Of a stretch of DNA of 61,411 nucleotides, positions 7,633 through 16,084 are shown in pieces. The position numbers and the translations under genes are program-made. Positions within the stretch are counted from its first letter, which is position 1. The number at the start of each line of letters is the position of its first letter. Under the pieces are notes generated by a model, which worked only from the letters and a program-made list of their open reading frames with translations, had not been told where the DNA came from and did not search any database. This DNA is from JAGOLU01 sp037138475 (GTDB lineage: Bacteria > Patescibacteriota > Microgenomatia > UBA1406 > GWC2-37-13). Location of the stretch: positions 1-61,411 of the forward strand of contig JBAXII010000009.1 of the NCBI GenBank assembly GCA_037138475.1, written 5' to 3'.

Positions 7633-10020
7633 TTATTTGATCTCTAAAGCAAGCACGTCGAGTCGTTCATAAGCGATGCCTTCATGTGCAATTTCATAGT
7701 CTAAGTGTCCAACAAGACCATCGACACTCTCGCTCGATGACCCCCGTCCCGTCACAAAACGTACCCCGCTGTTAGTTGTGGTTGTGCCCTCGGTAGGCTT
7801 CCCCCATACATAGCCAAATCCCGTGAGCCAGGACCTGACCTCATCTTGTCCATTGATAAATACACTCAAGGCAAAATCCTTGTATGTTGAGTCACTTCTC
7901 ACATCCACTGTGCACTCGTGTCCAGATCCAGCAGACGGTACAAATGCTCCTCCATTTGGATTCTCATTCTTTACACAATATACCGTATTGCCAGTCGGAC
8001 TAACTATCCCAAACACATAGCGAGTATCACCATTGTACTTTGTTCGATCGACTTTAAAGTGCGATCTAATAATGAGTCTCTTCGGGATGGTTACCGCACC
8101 TCCAGTGCCAGGGTTAAAGACGGCGCCTTTGTTACAGTACGTGACGAGATTTGAAATTTTCTTACTTTCAGTACATGTGCTATCTTCGAAGTCCCCTATA
8201 GCGACTCCATTTTGTTCGGCATGGTAGTACTCATTTTTTGCATTGTTCGCACAGGTTACTTTGACGCACGTTTTCGGATCATCCACGACCTTGATGATCA
8301 CTCGTTCTTGGATTTTATCTGTCCCTGGATAGAAGTTCGCTTGGAAGTCAGTCTCCTGTCCAGCTGGCTTTACAAATTTCCAGGTGAAGACCGCAGTAGT
8401 ACCTGCAACTTCAGGCGATACCTCTTTCTCACTTAGAGCGGTTATGGGAAGACCACTCGGATCAACTGAACTGTATACATTGAGCTTCCCTTTATTCCAG
8501 ACATCTGCTGCTGTTTTGCTCGGATTACTCGTCGTTGCTTTTACGGTGATTTCATTTGTGTGACCTTTCGAAATGGTTAATGTGTGTCCGTCAGTTGATA
8601 CCCTGCCACCATCTGAACTCACAGAATAGCTCACCAGAGTGGGTGTTGTTGCAGTTGTGCCTGACGAGGGACAGGTGACAGTTGAGGTTATCGTGTCGGA
8701 ACGGCCTGCGATAGAACTGTCAGCTTTTTTTGTCTGCACATACCAGTTGACATTGCCACAGATCAAGGATCTGTTTGATTCAGTGACAAGGACACTACGT
8801 GTCCCTGATTTTATATCGCCAAAGTCAGTACCTCCTATCATGACTTGTGCCACAGGCTCATCGGTCCCTTTGAAACTAAAAATAACGTTTCCATTACTAT
8901 ATTCCGCTTTGTAGTCTGAAAGATTCGTGCCTCCGGATGTGTCCCCAGCACCTCCACCGTTTCCCTGTGGGCCAGTGGGACCTTCGGGGCTCGGGAGTGA
9001 CAAGGTTTCTGAGTTGCAGGTAAAGGTGTTGAATGTGGTATTATGTACCAGCTGAAAGGTGACTTTGCGCTGCTTCACCTCTCCTGAGACTTTGACTCCA
9101 TAGAGATAGATATCATTCCCACCTTGACGCCCAGTCCTCTGAGGATAATACATCACTCCATCGATGATGACTCTTGCACTGCCGTTATCCCAATCTGATC
9201 GTGTTGCATGTACGCTCGGAGCATCCTGGTATCCCTGGATCAGAAGCATTTTTAAGGTCGAGTCATAGGAGTATGATACGCTACAACCCTCCCTTTGAAT
9301 GTTACTCTGACATCCATAACATGTACTAGTACTAGGCTCCCACGATACATTCAGGAGTCCTAGACCCATACATTGCTCTTGCCCCATCACAGTTCCATCG
9401 TTATATGTAGTTTGTGAGGGACAGCAGCTCTGACTGCGACAGGCTCCTCCTGCGGGTGGGGAGGCAGGTGCTGTGGCGGGAGCACCTATATTCACGCATT
9501 CGCCAGCTTTATTTTTTGCATTCTCGTCCCATTTGCAATGAGGGGTGGAGTCTTCCTTTTCATTTACTCTTTTTCCGCAAACTAATTTGTTATACAAATT
9601 ACATACTATGACGCAACTTTCGTCTGACATAGGAACTTCTCCAGGATTGTTCTCAGTGCATTTGGTTGAATCACACTTGTCAAATCTTTTTTTGCTGGTA
9701 CATGAATCATCGGACGTTATGTCTTCATCATGATTATTGCAAATAGTTTGACATTTGGTAAGAGCTTCTTGCTGTTTGGTACTGAGACATTTAGTCACAT
9801 TTACAACATTGATGCATTTACTTGGACTTATACAATTTTTATCATTACAAGCATTATCACTAGCTGTTGCCCGCGCACCACTGTTCCCCACACTCGTACC
9901 GGGACGATTCAAGGATACAGTCATTGCGATGACAGACAGGGTGAGGAGAGCGTAGACCCCCAAACGGGCGATGTGATGAAATTGATCAATCTGTGAGGGG
10001 TGGAGGTTGGATGAGTGCAT
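7633..10020 (-). CDS. Large Cys-rich secreted protein with shared N-terminal leader
   Basis: Unrecognised 795-residue exported protein. I start at the internal ATG (10018-10020) because it matches the start of both paralogues, and a TATTGT hexamer lies 7 nt upstream. The leader helix and SGARAT site are followed by about 110 residues rich in paired Cys, then a region with CRSQSCC and CYGC, a Gly/Thr linker and several beta-sandwich-like modules. The last 120 residues (GDTRYVFGIVSPTG onward) are homologous to the tail of the chimeric ORF at 4540-5097. It is the first gene of the surface cluster. The many Cys residues suggest disulfide-stabilised extracellular modules. Confidence 0.75.
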   Translation of the reverse strand: MHSSNLHPSQIDQFHHIARLGVYALLTLSVIAMTVSLNRPGTSVGNSGARATASDNACNDKNCISPSKCINVVNVTKCLSTKQQEALTKCQTICNNHDEDITSDDSCTSKKRFDKCDSTKCTENNPGEVPMSDESCVIVCNLYNKLVCGKRVNEKEDSTPHCKWDENAKNKAGECVNIGAPATAPASPPAGGACRSQSCCPSQTTYNDGTVMGQEQCMGLGLLNVSWEPSTSTCYGCQSNIQREGCSVSYSYDSTLKMLLIQGYQDAPSVHATRSDWDNGSARVIIDGVMYYPQRTGRQGGNDIYLYGVKVSGEVKQRKVTFQLVHNTTFNTFTCNSETLSLPSPEGPTGPQGNGGGAGDTSGGTNLSDYKAEYSNGNVIFSFKGTDEPVAQVMIGGTDFGDIKSGTRSVLVTESNRSLICGNVNWYVQTKKADSSIAGRSDTITSTVTCPSSGTTATTPTLVSYSVSSDGGRVSTDGHTLTISKGHTNEITVKATTSNPSKTAADVWNKGKLNVYSSVDPSGLPITALSEKEVSPEVAGTTAVFTWKFVKPAGQETDFQANFYPGTDKIQERVIIKVVDDPKTCVKVTCANNAKNEYYHAEQNGVAIGDFEDSTCTESKKISNLVTYCNKGAVFNPGTGGAVTIPKRLIIRSHFKVDRTKYNGDTRYVFGIVSPTGNTVYCVKNENPNGGAFVPSAGSGHECTVDVRSDSTYKDFALSVFINGQDEVRSWLTGFGYVWGKPTEGTTTTNSGVRFVTGRGSSSESVDGLVGHLDYEIAHEGIAYERLDVLALEIK

Positions 10021-10079
10021 GGCGGGTACAATAATATCAATATACAGGAGTGGAGTCAGTGAATGCAAGTGAAGATGAG

Positions 10080-10260
10080 GAAAGTAGTGTAGGGGGTCCT
10101 GTGGCAGGCATTACACCCCCACTTCACTTGCGTTCAGTTTCCCCCTCGTCCTGGACGAGGGGGAGTTCACAGCCTGGCTCCCCCTCATGCAATGAGGGGG
10201 TATTCCGAAACGAAGTGAGGAGGGGGGTGCAAGAGTACATGAAAAGCCTGATAGTCAGTA
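10080..10260. repeat. CCCCCTC...GAGGGGG palindrome mosaic
   Basis: Palindromes such as CCCCCTCGTCCTGGACGAGG (10142-10161) and CCCCTCATGCAATGAGGGG belong to a family also seen near 21340-21555, 45547-45660, 56590-56725 and 61040-61260. No gene is supported from 10021 to 10290. Confidence 0.65.
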
Positions 10261-10291
10261 GCCAGATGGCTTGGTCAAGACGATTTACTTC

Positions 10292-10319
10292 TTGTAAATA
10301 CTAATACAGGTGGTATACT
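10292..10319 (+). promoter_or_regulatory. Promoter for the putative small RNA
   Basis: TTGTAA (10292-10297), a 16-nt spacer and TATACT (10314-10319). Confidence 0.55.
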
Positions 10320-10325
10320 TTTTTC

Positions 10326-10406
10326 AAGCAAGTTGAGAGTGTCTTCACACTCCATATCGGACATGGCGGATATCCGTCTCAAGCCGAAAGACAACTTGCT
10401 CTTTTT
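10326..10406 (+). ncRNA. Putative compact structured RNA with terminator
   Basis: Downstream of the promoter, AGCAAGTTG (10327-10335) pairs with CAACTTGCT (10392-10400) to close a multi-branch structure. Inside it GAGTGT/ACACTC forms a 6-bp hairpin with loop CTTC (10337-10352), and further hairpins are possible around ATATC...GATAT. The closing stem is followed by C-TTTTT, so it doubles as an intrinsic terminator. No open frame of convincing quality is contained in it. It is convergent with the gene at 10405-10767 and its end overlaps that stop codon. It does not match the SRP, tmRNA, 6S or RNase P signatures I know. Confidence 0.45.
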
Positions 10407-10767
10407 ATTGCCTCTTTTTCAAAAACACAGAGTGAAATCTATATATCTGCTTGATATCCTTTTCAATGATTATCATCACAGTCTCCCCTCCATGCACACA
10501 GGTACATGCATAGTAATCACGATTATTTTGCCTTCGATACGAGGAGGTTGTTGCTCTGCCCAAAAGCATAGGACATTCTAGTACAAGCCGAAGACGTGCG
10601 ATCACTTCAGTGGTTTTTCGTCTGGTTTGGGTGGGTTCACTTCCGAGAATATGTCGCCAGCCCTTCATGGTGAAGTGCACTTGTGCCTGAAATGCGGGGC
10701 ACCATATCGATCCGATATCGCGATATTTGTTTATAAGTTTATTTTTTAGATCTTGTGCGCGGACCAT
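10405..10767 (-). CDS. Conserved hypothetical protein, possibly a RelE/PBECR-like nuclease-fold protein
   Basis: A 120-residue basic protein with the pattern CPAF...VHFTMKGWRHI, a helical middle, and a C-terminal strand pair ending IIEKDIKQIYRFHSVFLKK. This arrangement recalls small toxin-like proteins common in Patescibacteria, but I see no antitoxin next to it and the assignment is weak. TATACT lies 6 nt before the ATG. It stands alone, convergent with the putative small RNA. Confidence 0.6.
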   Translation of the reverse strand: MVRAQDLKNKLINKYRDIGSIWCPAFQAQVHFTMKGWRHILGSEPTQTRRKTTEVIARLRLVLECPMLLGRATTSSYRRQNNRDYYACTCVHGGETVMIIIEKDIKQIYRFHSVFLKKRQ

Positions 10768-10827
10768 AGTGAGAGTATATCATTGCTGATTTTGAGTTCA
10801 AAATAAAAAGCTCATCTTGTCCACATG

Positions 10828-11060
10828 TGACATTGCAATAGTCAACCAATACGATGACAAAAGCTGATCATCTATTACTGTTGTCATCCCTGTACGAGTC
10901 AATCATATCGGTGACAGGATCGGTGTTCGTCAAGTCAGTCATCCTGATCCCGCCGTGGCGGGAGAAGGATCTCGTGAGCTGAGATTGTGAGATTCTTCAC
11001 TTCGTTCAGAATGACCTGGTGAAGAACTGCCATCGAATCAGTTGACTAGTACAATTCCGG
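10828..11060. repeat. Composite palindromic intergenic element with inverted ends
   Basis: Left end TAGTCAACCAATACGATGAC (about 10839-10858) matches the reverse complement of the right end near 11033-11052 (ATCGAATCAGTTGACTA). A nested copy of the end motif lies at 10907-10925. The interior carries ATCCCGCCGTGGCGGGA and the inverse of the GTCATTCTGAACGGAGTGAA unit (10990-11015). No gene is supported from 10768 to 11324. Confidence 0.6.
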
Positions 11061-11148
11061 CGAATGCCGGAATCTCAAGATAAATTGGGAGGAGATCCCG
11101 GAATAAACCCGGGATGCAGGCAAATAGTGTCCTTAGTGCATTTTGAAC

Positions 11149-11292
11149 TTTCGACTGTATAGACTTTGACTTCGTTCTTTGCTATACGCTTTGCGCTTTG
11201 CGCTTTGCGTTCTACGCTTTATGACTTTTGACTTTATGGACTTTCGACTTTTTAAACTTTCGTACTACGTTCTACGCTATACGTTCTCAACT
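11149..11292. repeat. Long heptanucleotide tract (CGCTTTG/TGACTTT/TACGTTC types)
   Basis: About 20 successive 7-nt units drift gradually from ACTTTCG through CGCTTTG and TGACTTT to TATACGT, ending about 20 nt before the -10 of the AAA+ gene. Confidence 0.8.
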
Positions 11293-11324
11293 ATCCGTTC
11301 CTTTGTTTCTGCTACTATTATCCC

Positions 11325-13553
11325 ATGTTCCTGCTCTCCCTCATCAGCGACTACTTTCAAAAGTGTATCAATGTCTTTATATTTCTCCCGTACTTTTTCT
11401 CCGTTGATGTGATGGTGAAGACGCTCTTTGCACCGTGGAAGCGTATCGCACCCAAAACCAAACGGGTAGGCTTTTCCTTCAGCGACTGGGCGACTGATGT
11501 AGGGTTCGACCTCGTGTCGCGCTGGATTGGGAGCGTGATGCGGGGGAGCGTCCTGCTGGCCTATCTCATGATCGTCGTGCTCTACCTACCAACCATCGCG
11601 ATACTGACTATCATCCATCTTTTTTGTGTATGGCCCCTCCAATGGGCACTCGCACAGATCATGACCCCGCCTGAGGTCGTAGAAATCAGGCGCAAGAAAG
11701 CATTTGTCTTTAGCCATACCCTCGATGCGGTAAATGAGCCTCAGGTATCAGCGTGGTATGACCGGATCGCGACCACGCTCGCGATAAAAAAACGGTGGTG
11801 GGATCTGAAAAATCTGATGGCACATCCACCTCTCGCCCGCGACTGGGCACAGGGCTATACCCCGACACTTGATGAGTACTCGGTCGATCTCTCGACTGAT
11901 GCGAGTCATCATGAGTCGCGGCCGATGACGATCGGCCGCCAGCGTGAGCTCCTGGAGATGGAGGATATCCTCTGCAAGTCACGAGATGCAAATATCATCA
12001 TGACTGGTGCACCAGGTGTCGGCAAGACGACCGTGATCGAGTCGCTCGCCTATAGGATATATATAGGAAAAGGTCACCCCCTCCTGTCTTTTAAGCGTCT
12101 CGTCGAGCTCAATCTCGAGCGGATACTCTCACAACATACCGACATGAAAGTGCGCGAGGAGATCCTCAGTACTCTTTTGGACGAAGCACACCGTGCGGGC
12201 AACATCATCATCGTGATAAACAATATAGATCGGTACGTGAGCACTGATATCGGACGCATTGATCTGACGATACCACTTGAAAAGTACCTCGCGCAGCCGG
12301 AGGTACAGGTCATCGGAGTCACCACACCCACCGCCTACGAGCGCTATATACGTACTCGACCAAATCTCTCCCATCACTTTACCCCCGTACAAATAGATGA
12401 GATATCGCCTGAGACAGCGCTCGAGATATTGATGAATCATCATCACAAATTTGAAAATCGCTACCAGGTGACGATCCCCTACGAGACACTCCAAGCCACG
12501 ATCAGACAATCTGCATACTTTATCACCACCATTCCCTTTCCAGAAAAAGCCCTCCAGCTCCTCGATGATGCCTGTGTGTATGTAAAAAACAATCAAAAAA
12601 CAGATCATGTCGTCCGTCCTACCGTGATTGATGAAGTGCTCAGTAGCAAGCTCCATGTCCCAACCGTGGTAAACGACGCGATGAAGCAGCGCCTCCTCGA
12701 CGTCGAGTCCACGCTCAGATCTGTCGTCATCGGTCAAGACACTGCGATCGCCCAGATCAGCTCTGCCATCCAACGATCATTTGTCATGCTGGGCAAACGG
12801 AAAAAGCCACTCGCCACATTTCTCCTTTTGGGTCCCACGGGCGTAGGCAAGACTGAGACAGCCAAAGCACTTGCCAGCTATTTTTTCACCTCGACTGACT
12901 CACTCATTCGTTTTGACATGTCAGAGTTTCAGCAGGTGAGTGATATCCCAAAACTCATCGGTGACGCCTCAACGGGTGACCCCGGCCTCCTCATCTCCGC
13001 ACTCCGTCAGCATCCCTATGGTGTACTTTTACTGGATGAGATCGAAAAGGCTGCACCAGAGCTACTCAATGTGTTTCTCTCGCTGCTGGATGAGGGATAC
13101 ATCACTGATAGCACGGGGGTCAAGGTAGACTGCAAATCGCTCATCATCATAGGGACCTCCAATGCAGGTGCGATAGACTTTGAGCGCGTGAGACACGCAG
13201 ATCCGACGCAGACGAACGAATCACTCATGCAGTTTCTCATCGACAAGCACTACTTTTCGCCGGAGTTTTTGAATCGATTTGATGGCGTGGTCGCCTATGA
13301 CTCCATCTCACTCGATACCGCAGTCCAGATAGGGAGAGTGATGCTTGCGCGTATCTGCGTCGACATGCATGCGCTCCATGGCGTCACCATCCAGGTATCA
13401 GATCAAACGCTCCGCAAAATCATAACGGAAAAATACAGCCCTGCGTATGGCGCGCGCGATCTCGCGCGCGCACTCAAAGAGTCTATAGAGACCCAAGTGG
13501 CGAGACAGCTCCTCGCTGGCAAGCTCCATGCGGGAGATACGGTGGAGATATAG
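11325..13553 (+). CDS. Membrane-tethered ClpB/ClpC-type double AAA+ ATPase
   Basis: A 742-residue protein with two AAA+ modules of the Clp/Hsp100 class, expected to unfold or remodel proteins. The usual Clp N-domain is replaced by about 115 residues containing hydrophobic segments (about 16-26 and 75-112) that should place it at the membrane. D1 has Walker A GAPGVGKT (228-235), but its Walker B reads IIIVINNID and lacks the catalytic Asp-Glu. D2 has Walker A GPTGVGKTE and Walker B LLLDEIEKA and looks active; the C-terminal D2-small domain (YSPAYGARDLARA) is present. No ClpP is nearby. TACTAT lies 6 nt before the ATG. Confidence 0.85.
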   Translation: MFLLSLISDYFQKCINVFIFLPYFFSVDVMVKTLFAPWKRIAPKTKRVGFSFSDWATDVGFDLVSRWIGSVMRGSVLLAYLMIVVLYLPTIAILTIIHLFCVWPLQWALAQIMTPPEVVEIRRKKAFVFSHTLDAVNEPQVSAWYDRIATTLAIKKRWWDLKNLMAHPPLARDWAQGYTPTLDEYSVDLSTDASHHESRPMTIGRQRELLEMEDILCKSRDANIIMTGAPGVGKTTVIESLAYRIYIGKGHPLLSFKRLVELNLERILSQHTDMKVREEILSTLLDEAHRAGNIIIVINNIDRYVSTDIGRIDLTIPLEKYLAQPEVQVIGVTTPTAYERYIRTRPNLSHHFTPVQIDEISPETALEILMNHHHKFENRYQVTIPYETLQATIRQSAYFITTIPFPEKALQLLDDACVYVKNNQKTDHVVRPTVIDEVLSSKLHVPTVVNDAMKQRLLDVESTLRSVVIGQDTAIAQISSAIQRSFVMLGKRKKPLATFLLLGPTGVGKTETAKALASYFFTSTDSLIRFDMSEFQQVSDIPKLIGDASTGDPGLLISALRQHPYGVLLLDEIEKAAPELLNVFLSLLDEGYITDSTGVKVDCKSLIIIGTSNAGAIDFERVRHADPTQTNESLMQFLIDKHYFSPEFLNRFDGVVAYDSISLDTAVQIGRVMLARICVDMHALHGVTIQVSDQTLRKIITEKYSPAYGARDLARALKESIETQVARQLLAGKLHAGDTVEI

Positions 13554-13670
13554 TTAATGGATAATTGATAGTTGAGAACTCAAAACGGCAGGTATAGCAC
13601 ATGTAAAGGAAGACGATTAATCTTACTAAGGTGAAAATACTTCTTTGTTGTACACTATTCCCTAATCCTT

Positions 13671-13735
13671 CTCTTAGCTCTCAGTCATCCCAGTCTCTCG
13701 TTATCAACTGTCAACTATCAGTTATCAACTATTTA
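13671..13735. repeat. Heptanucleotide tract (TATCAAC type) before tmk
   Basis: Units such as TATCAAC, TGTCAAC and TATCAGT follow at 7 nt up to the tmk start. Confidence 0.75.
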
Positions 13736-13737
13736 TC

Positions 13738-14418
13738 ATGCACGGCAAACTCATAGTCATCGATGGAGGAGATGGATCGGGCAAAGCCACCCAGGCAGAG
13801 CTGCTAATTAAGGTCCTGGAAAAGCGAAAGGTCCGCGTGCAGTACATAGACTTTCCTCGCTATGATACCTTCTTTGGCGCACTGGTGGGGAGATATTTGA
13901 AAGGAGAGTTTGGCCCCATCGAGTCGATCTCACCATACCTCATCTCGCTCGCCTATGCAGCAGATCGGGGCGGACTCGCCGCGCAAATCAAAAAATGGCT
14001 CTCAGATGGTACCTGGGTCATCTCAAACCGATACACGAGTGCGAACTTTGCACACCAAGGCGCAAAGTTCGCATCACCAGATGATCGCGCCCATTACTGG
14101 AAGTGGCTCGATGAGCTCGAGTATGGACAGTACCAACTCCCCCGAGAGGACTTGGTCATTTATCTTGACGTGCCTCCTGAGATCAGCCAAACGCTCATAT
14201 CCAAAAAGGACGTTCGCACCTATCTGGGCGTACAAGCAAAGGATGATGCAGAAAAAAACCTCTCACATCAGATCAAGTCACATGCAAACTATCACGATCT
14301 CCTCAAGCTCCACGCACATTGGAGGCGGATAGACTGCGTATCAACGAGGGGAGGGCTGCGAACCATCGCCGATATTCATACCGAGCTCATGACATTGATT
14401 GACAGCTTGTTCTCGTGA
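13738..14418 (+). CDS. tmk: Thymidylate kinase
   Basis: Phosphorylates dTMP to dTDP for DNA synthesis in the cytoplasm. The 226-residue protein has the P-loop IDGGDGSGKATQ (about 8-19), the DFPRYD motif for the dTMP site and the SNRYTSANFAHQGAK lid/base-binding region. Length is within the family range. The canonical P-loop is FEGxDGxGKST; here Ser before Gln is Ala-Thr, a mild variant. The stop overlaps the promoter of the next gene. Confidence 0.92.
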   Translation: MHGKLIVIDGGDGSGKATQAELLIKVLEKRKVRVQYIDFPRYDTFFGALVGRYLKGEFGPIESISPYLISLAYAADRGGLAAQIKKWLSDGTWVISNRYTSANFAHQGAKFASPDDRAHYWKWLDELEYGQYQLPREDLVIYLDVPPEISQTLISKKDVRTYLGVQAKDDAEKNLSHQIKSHANYHDLLKLHAHWRRIDCVSTRGGLRTIADIHTELMTLIDSLFS

Positions 14419-14430
14419 TACACTAATAGT

Positions 14431-14835
14431 ATGGATCAAAAGTTTCAGGTGCTCAGCATCCTTTTTCTGATCTTCACCGTCATCGTGACATCTCTCTTTG
14501 TCCTCCGTGGCCCACTCTCTACATTTACCCGTGCTGCAGACCAAGTCCCCTCAAAAGAAAAGTCACTTTTGATAGCCTATCCGCTCGTATTCAAAGTTGG
14601 TGACAGAAGTAAAGTGGATGTCTTTGTGACAGCTCTCGATGGCGCACCTATAAAGGGCAGACCAGTGACCCTTGCAAGTCGACTCACTCAAGTCGAGCCG
14701 CAAAATGTATCGACTGATGCAAATGGCCAAGCGACATTTTCACTCACCGGCACAAGTCCTGGCACCGATGAGGTGAGCTTTCTCATCGAGGGTGAAGCGT
14801 ATCCCTCTACAGTCCAACTCACGATCACTGAGTGA
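14431..14835 (+). CDS. Secreted protein with one bacterial Ig-like domain
   Basis: A 134-residue exported protein. The N-terminal helix (about 6-26) is followed by TFTRAAD, the same kind of R-A cleavage site seen in other secreted proteins of this window. The rest reads as one Ig-like domain of the Big_1/invasin type (DVFVTALDGAPIKGRPVTL, then STDANGQATFSLT). TACACT lies 6 nt before ATG and overlaps the tmk stop region, so it has its own promoter. Probably an extracellular or envelope protein; partner unknown. Confidence 0.75.
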   Translation: MDQKFQVLSILFLIFTVIVTSLFVLRGPLSTFTRAADQVPSKEKSLLIAYPLVFKVGDRSKVDVFVTALDGAPIKGRPVTLASRLTQVEPQNVSTDANGQATFSLTGTSPGTDEVSFLIEGEAYPSTVQLTITE

Positions 14836-14862
14836 TGTAGTGAGTGACAAACACAGACTCTC

Positions 14863-14925
14863 ATCTCATAGCTCTTAGCTCATAGCTCTCAGTTCTCAAC
14901 TGTCAGCTATTAGCCATAGCTATTT
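14863..14925. repeat. Heptanucleotide tract (AGCTCTT/AGCTATT type) before galU
   Basis: Units AGCTCTT, AGCTCAT, AGCTCTC, AGTTCTC, AACTGTC, AGCTATT keep a 7-nt period upstream of galU. Confidence 0.75.
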
Positions 14926-14989
14926 GCTACTTATTCCCCCATGGTATACTCATACACAGTCAAGTTGACAATTTATCATCTTTACACCT

Positions 14990-15883
14990 ATGAACAAAAA
15001 AATCACCAAAGCAGTCATTCCTGCTGCTGGATTTGCAACCCGCTTTCTCCCTGTGTCCAAAGCAATGCCAAAACAGATGCTTCCCCTCGTAGATAAACCT
15101 GTTATTCAATACGTAGTAGAGCAGTTGGTTGAAGCTGGCATCGAGGACATCATCATTGTCACAAACTACCACGAGCGCGCGATTGAGGATCATTTTGATC
15201 GACCCCACGGTGATCTGGTAGAAAATCTTCGTATGGGCGGCCCAAAGAAAAAGCACCTTCTCGATGCAATAGAGCGGGTGTCGGAGCTTGCAAATTTTGC
15301 ATATGTACGTCAAAAGGGCCCCTACGGTAATGGTACGCCTTTGCTGAATGTACGACACCTCGTCGGAGATGAACCATTTATATACGCATGGAGTGATGAG
15401 TTTTTCCTTGCAGACCCCAATCCATTTCAACAGCTGGTAAGAGCATATGAGACCTATGGGACAAGCTGTATCGGCTGCATACGCGCCTCATCTGAAGGAG
15501 ATTATACGAGATTTGGATATGTAGATGGCACCACCATTGGCGACGGCGCGATGGATGTAAAGGTGATGGTGGAGAAACCAGGCAAGGACAAAGCACCTTC
15601 AGATCTCGCCACGATATCCCCCTATATTTTCACTCCAGATATCTTTCACTATGTCGAAAGTGCGATCAAAAACACCGCAAACGGCTCAGAACTCTACTGG
15701 AACGATGTAGCAAACCTCATGCTTGGAGATGGCAAAAAGTTCACCGCAGTTGAGCTCAAAAATGCCGAGTACTGCGACTCCGGCACACCACTCACCTATC
15801 TAAAGACAGTGATAAAGATCGCCCTCAGACATCCTGATGTGGGAGAGGAGTTCCGCGCATACCTCAAAAGCATTTCGCTCTAA
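14990..15883 (+). CDS. galU: UTP-glucose-1-phosphate uridylyltransferase
   Basis: Makes UDP-glucose from UTP and glucose-1-phosphate, feeding cell-surface glycan synthesis. The 297-residue protein has the nucleotidyltransferase signature KAVIPAAGFATRFLPVSKAMPK at its N-terminus (quoted here in part), the substrate loop VDKPVIQYVVEQ, and later VEKPG and the NAEYCDSGTPLTYLK C-terminal region typical of bacterial GalU. Length is normal. A TATCAT hexamer lies 10 nt before ATG. It sits between envelope-related genes and rpsB. Confidence 0.93.
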   Translation: MNKKITKAVIPAAGFATRFLPVSKAMPKQMLPLVDKPVIQYVVEQLVEAGIEDIIIVTNYHERAIEDHFDRPHGDLVENLRMGGPKKKHLLDAIERVSELANFAYVRQKGPYGNGTPLLNVRHLVGDEPFIYAWSDEFFLADPNPFQQLVRAYETYGTSCIGCIRASSEGDYTRFGYVDGTTIGDGAMDVKVMVEKPGKDKAPSDLATISPYIFTPDIFHYVESAIKNTANGSELYWNDVANLMLGDGKKFTAVELKNAEYCDSGTPLTYLKTVIKIALRHPDVGEEFRAYLKSISL

Positions 15884-16041
15884 CGGCAGTGGGTAATGGA
15901 CTCACTGGGTGAGAGGCACACATGATATGGCGTTGGAGAAAGTACTATTTTATCTGTACTTTTCTTTGGCTTTTTAAATTTGCCCTCTCACATCCTGCCA
16001 GGCAGGTACCGATAATCGCCTGCAATTTTGCCTTTTACCTT

Positions 16042-16069
16042 TTGCATTTTAAATTTATTTTGATACAAT
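16042..16069 (+). promoter_or_regulatory. rpsB promoter embedded in a heptanucleotide tract
   Basis: TTGCAT (16042-16047), a 16-nt spacer and TACAAT (16064-16069), 15 nt before the rpsB ATG. The surrounding TTGCCTT, TTACCTT, TTGCATT, TTAAATT units keep a 7-nt period. Confidence 0.7.
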
Positions 16070-16084
16070 CTAGCATTCAACTCT

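Noticed and set aside
12129..12773. 214-residue minus-strand ORF inside the AAA+ gene.
   Set aside because: Pure antisense of a gene with clear Clp motifs; no promoter and no family resemblance.
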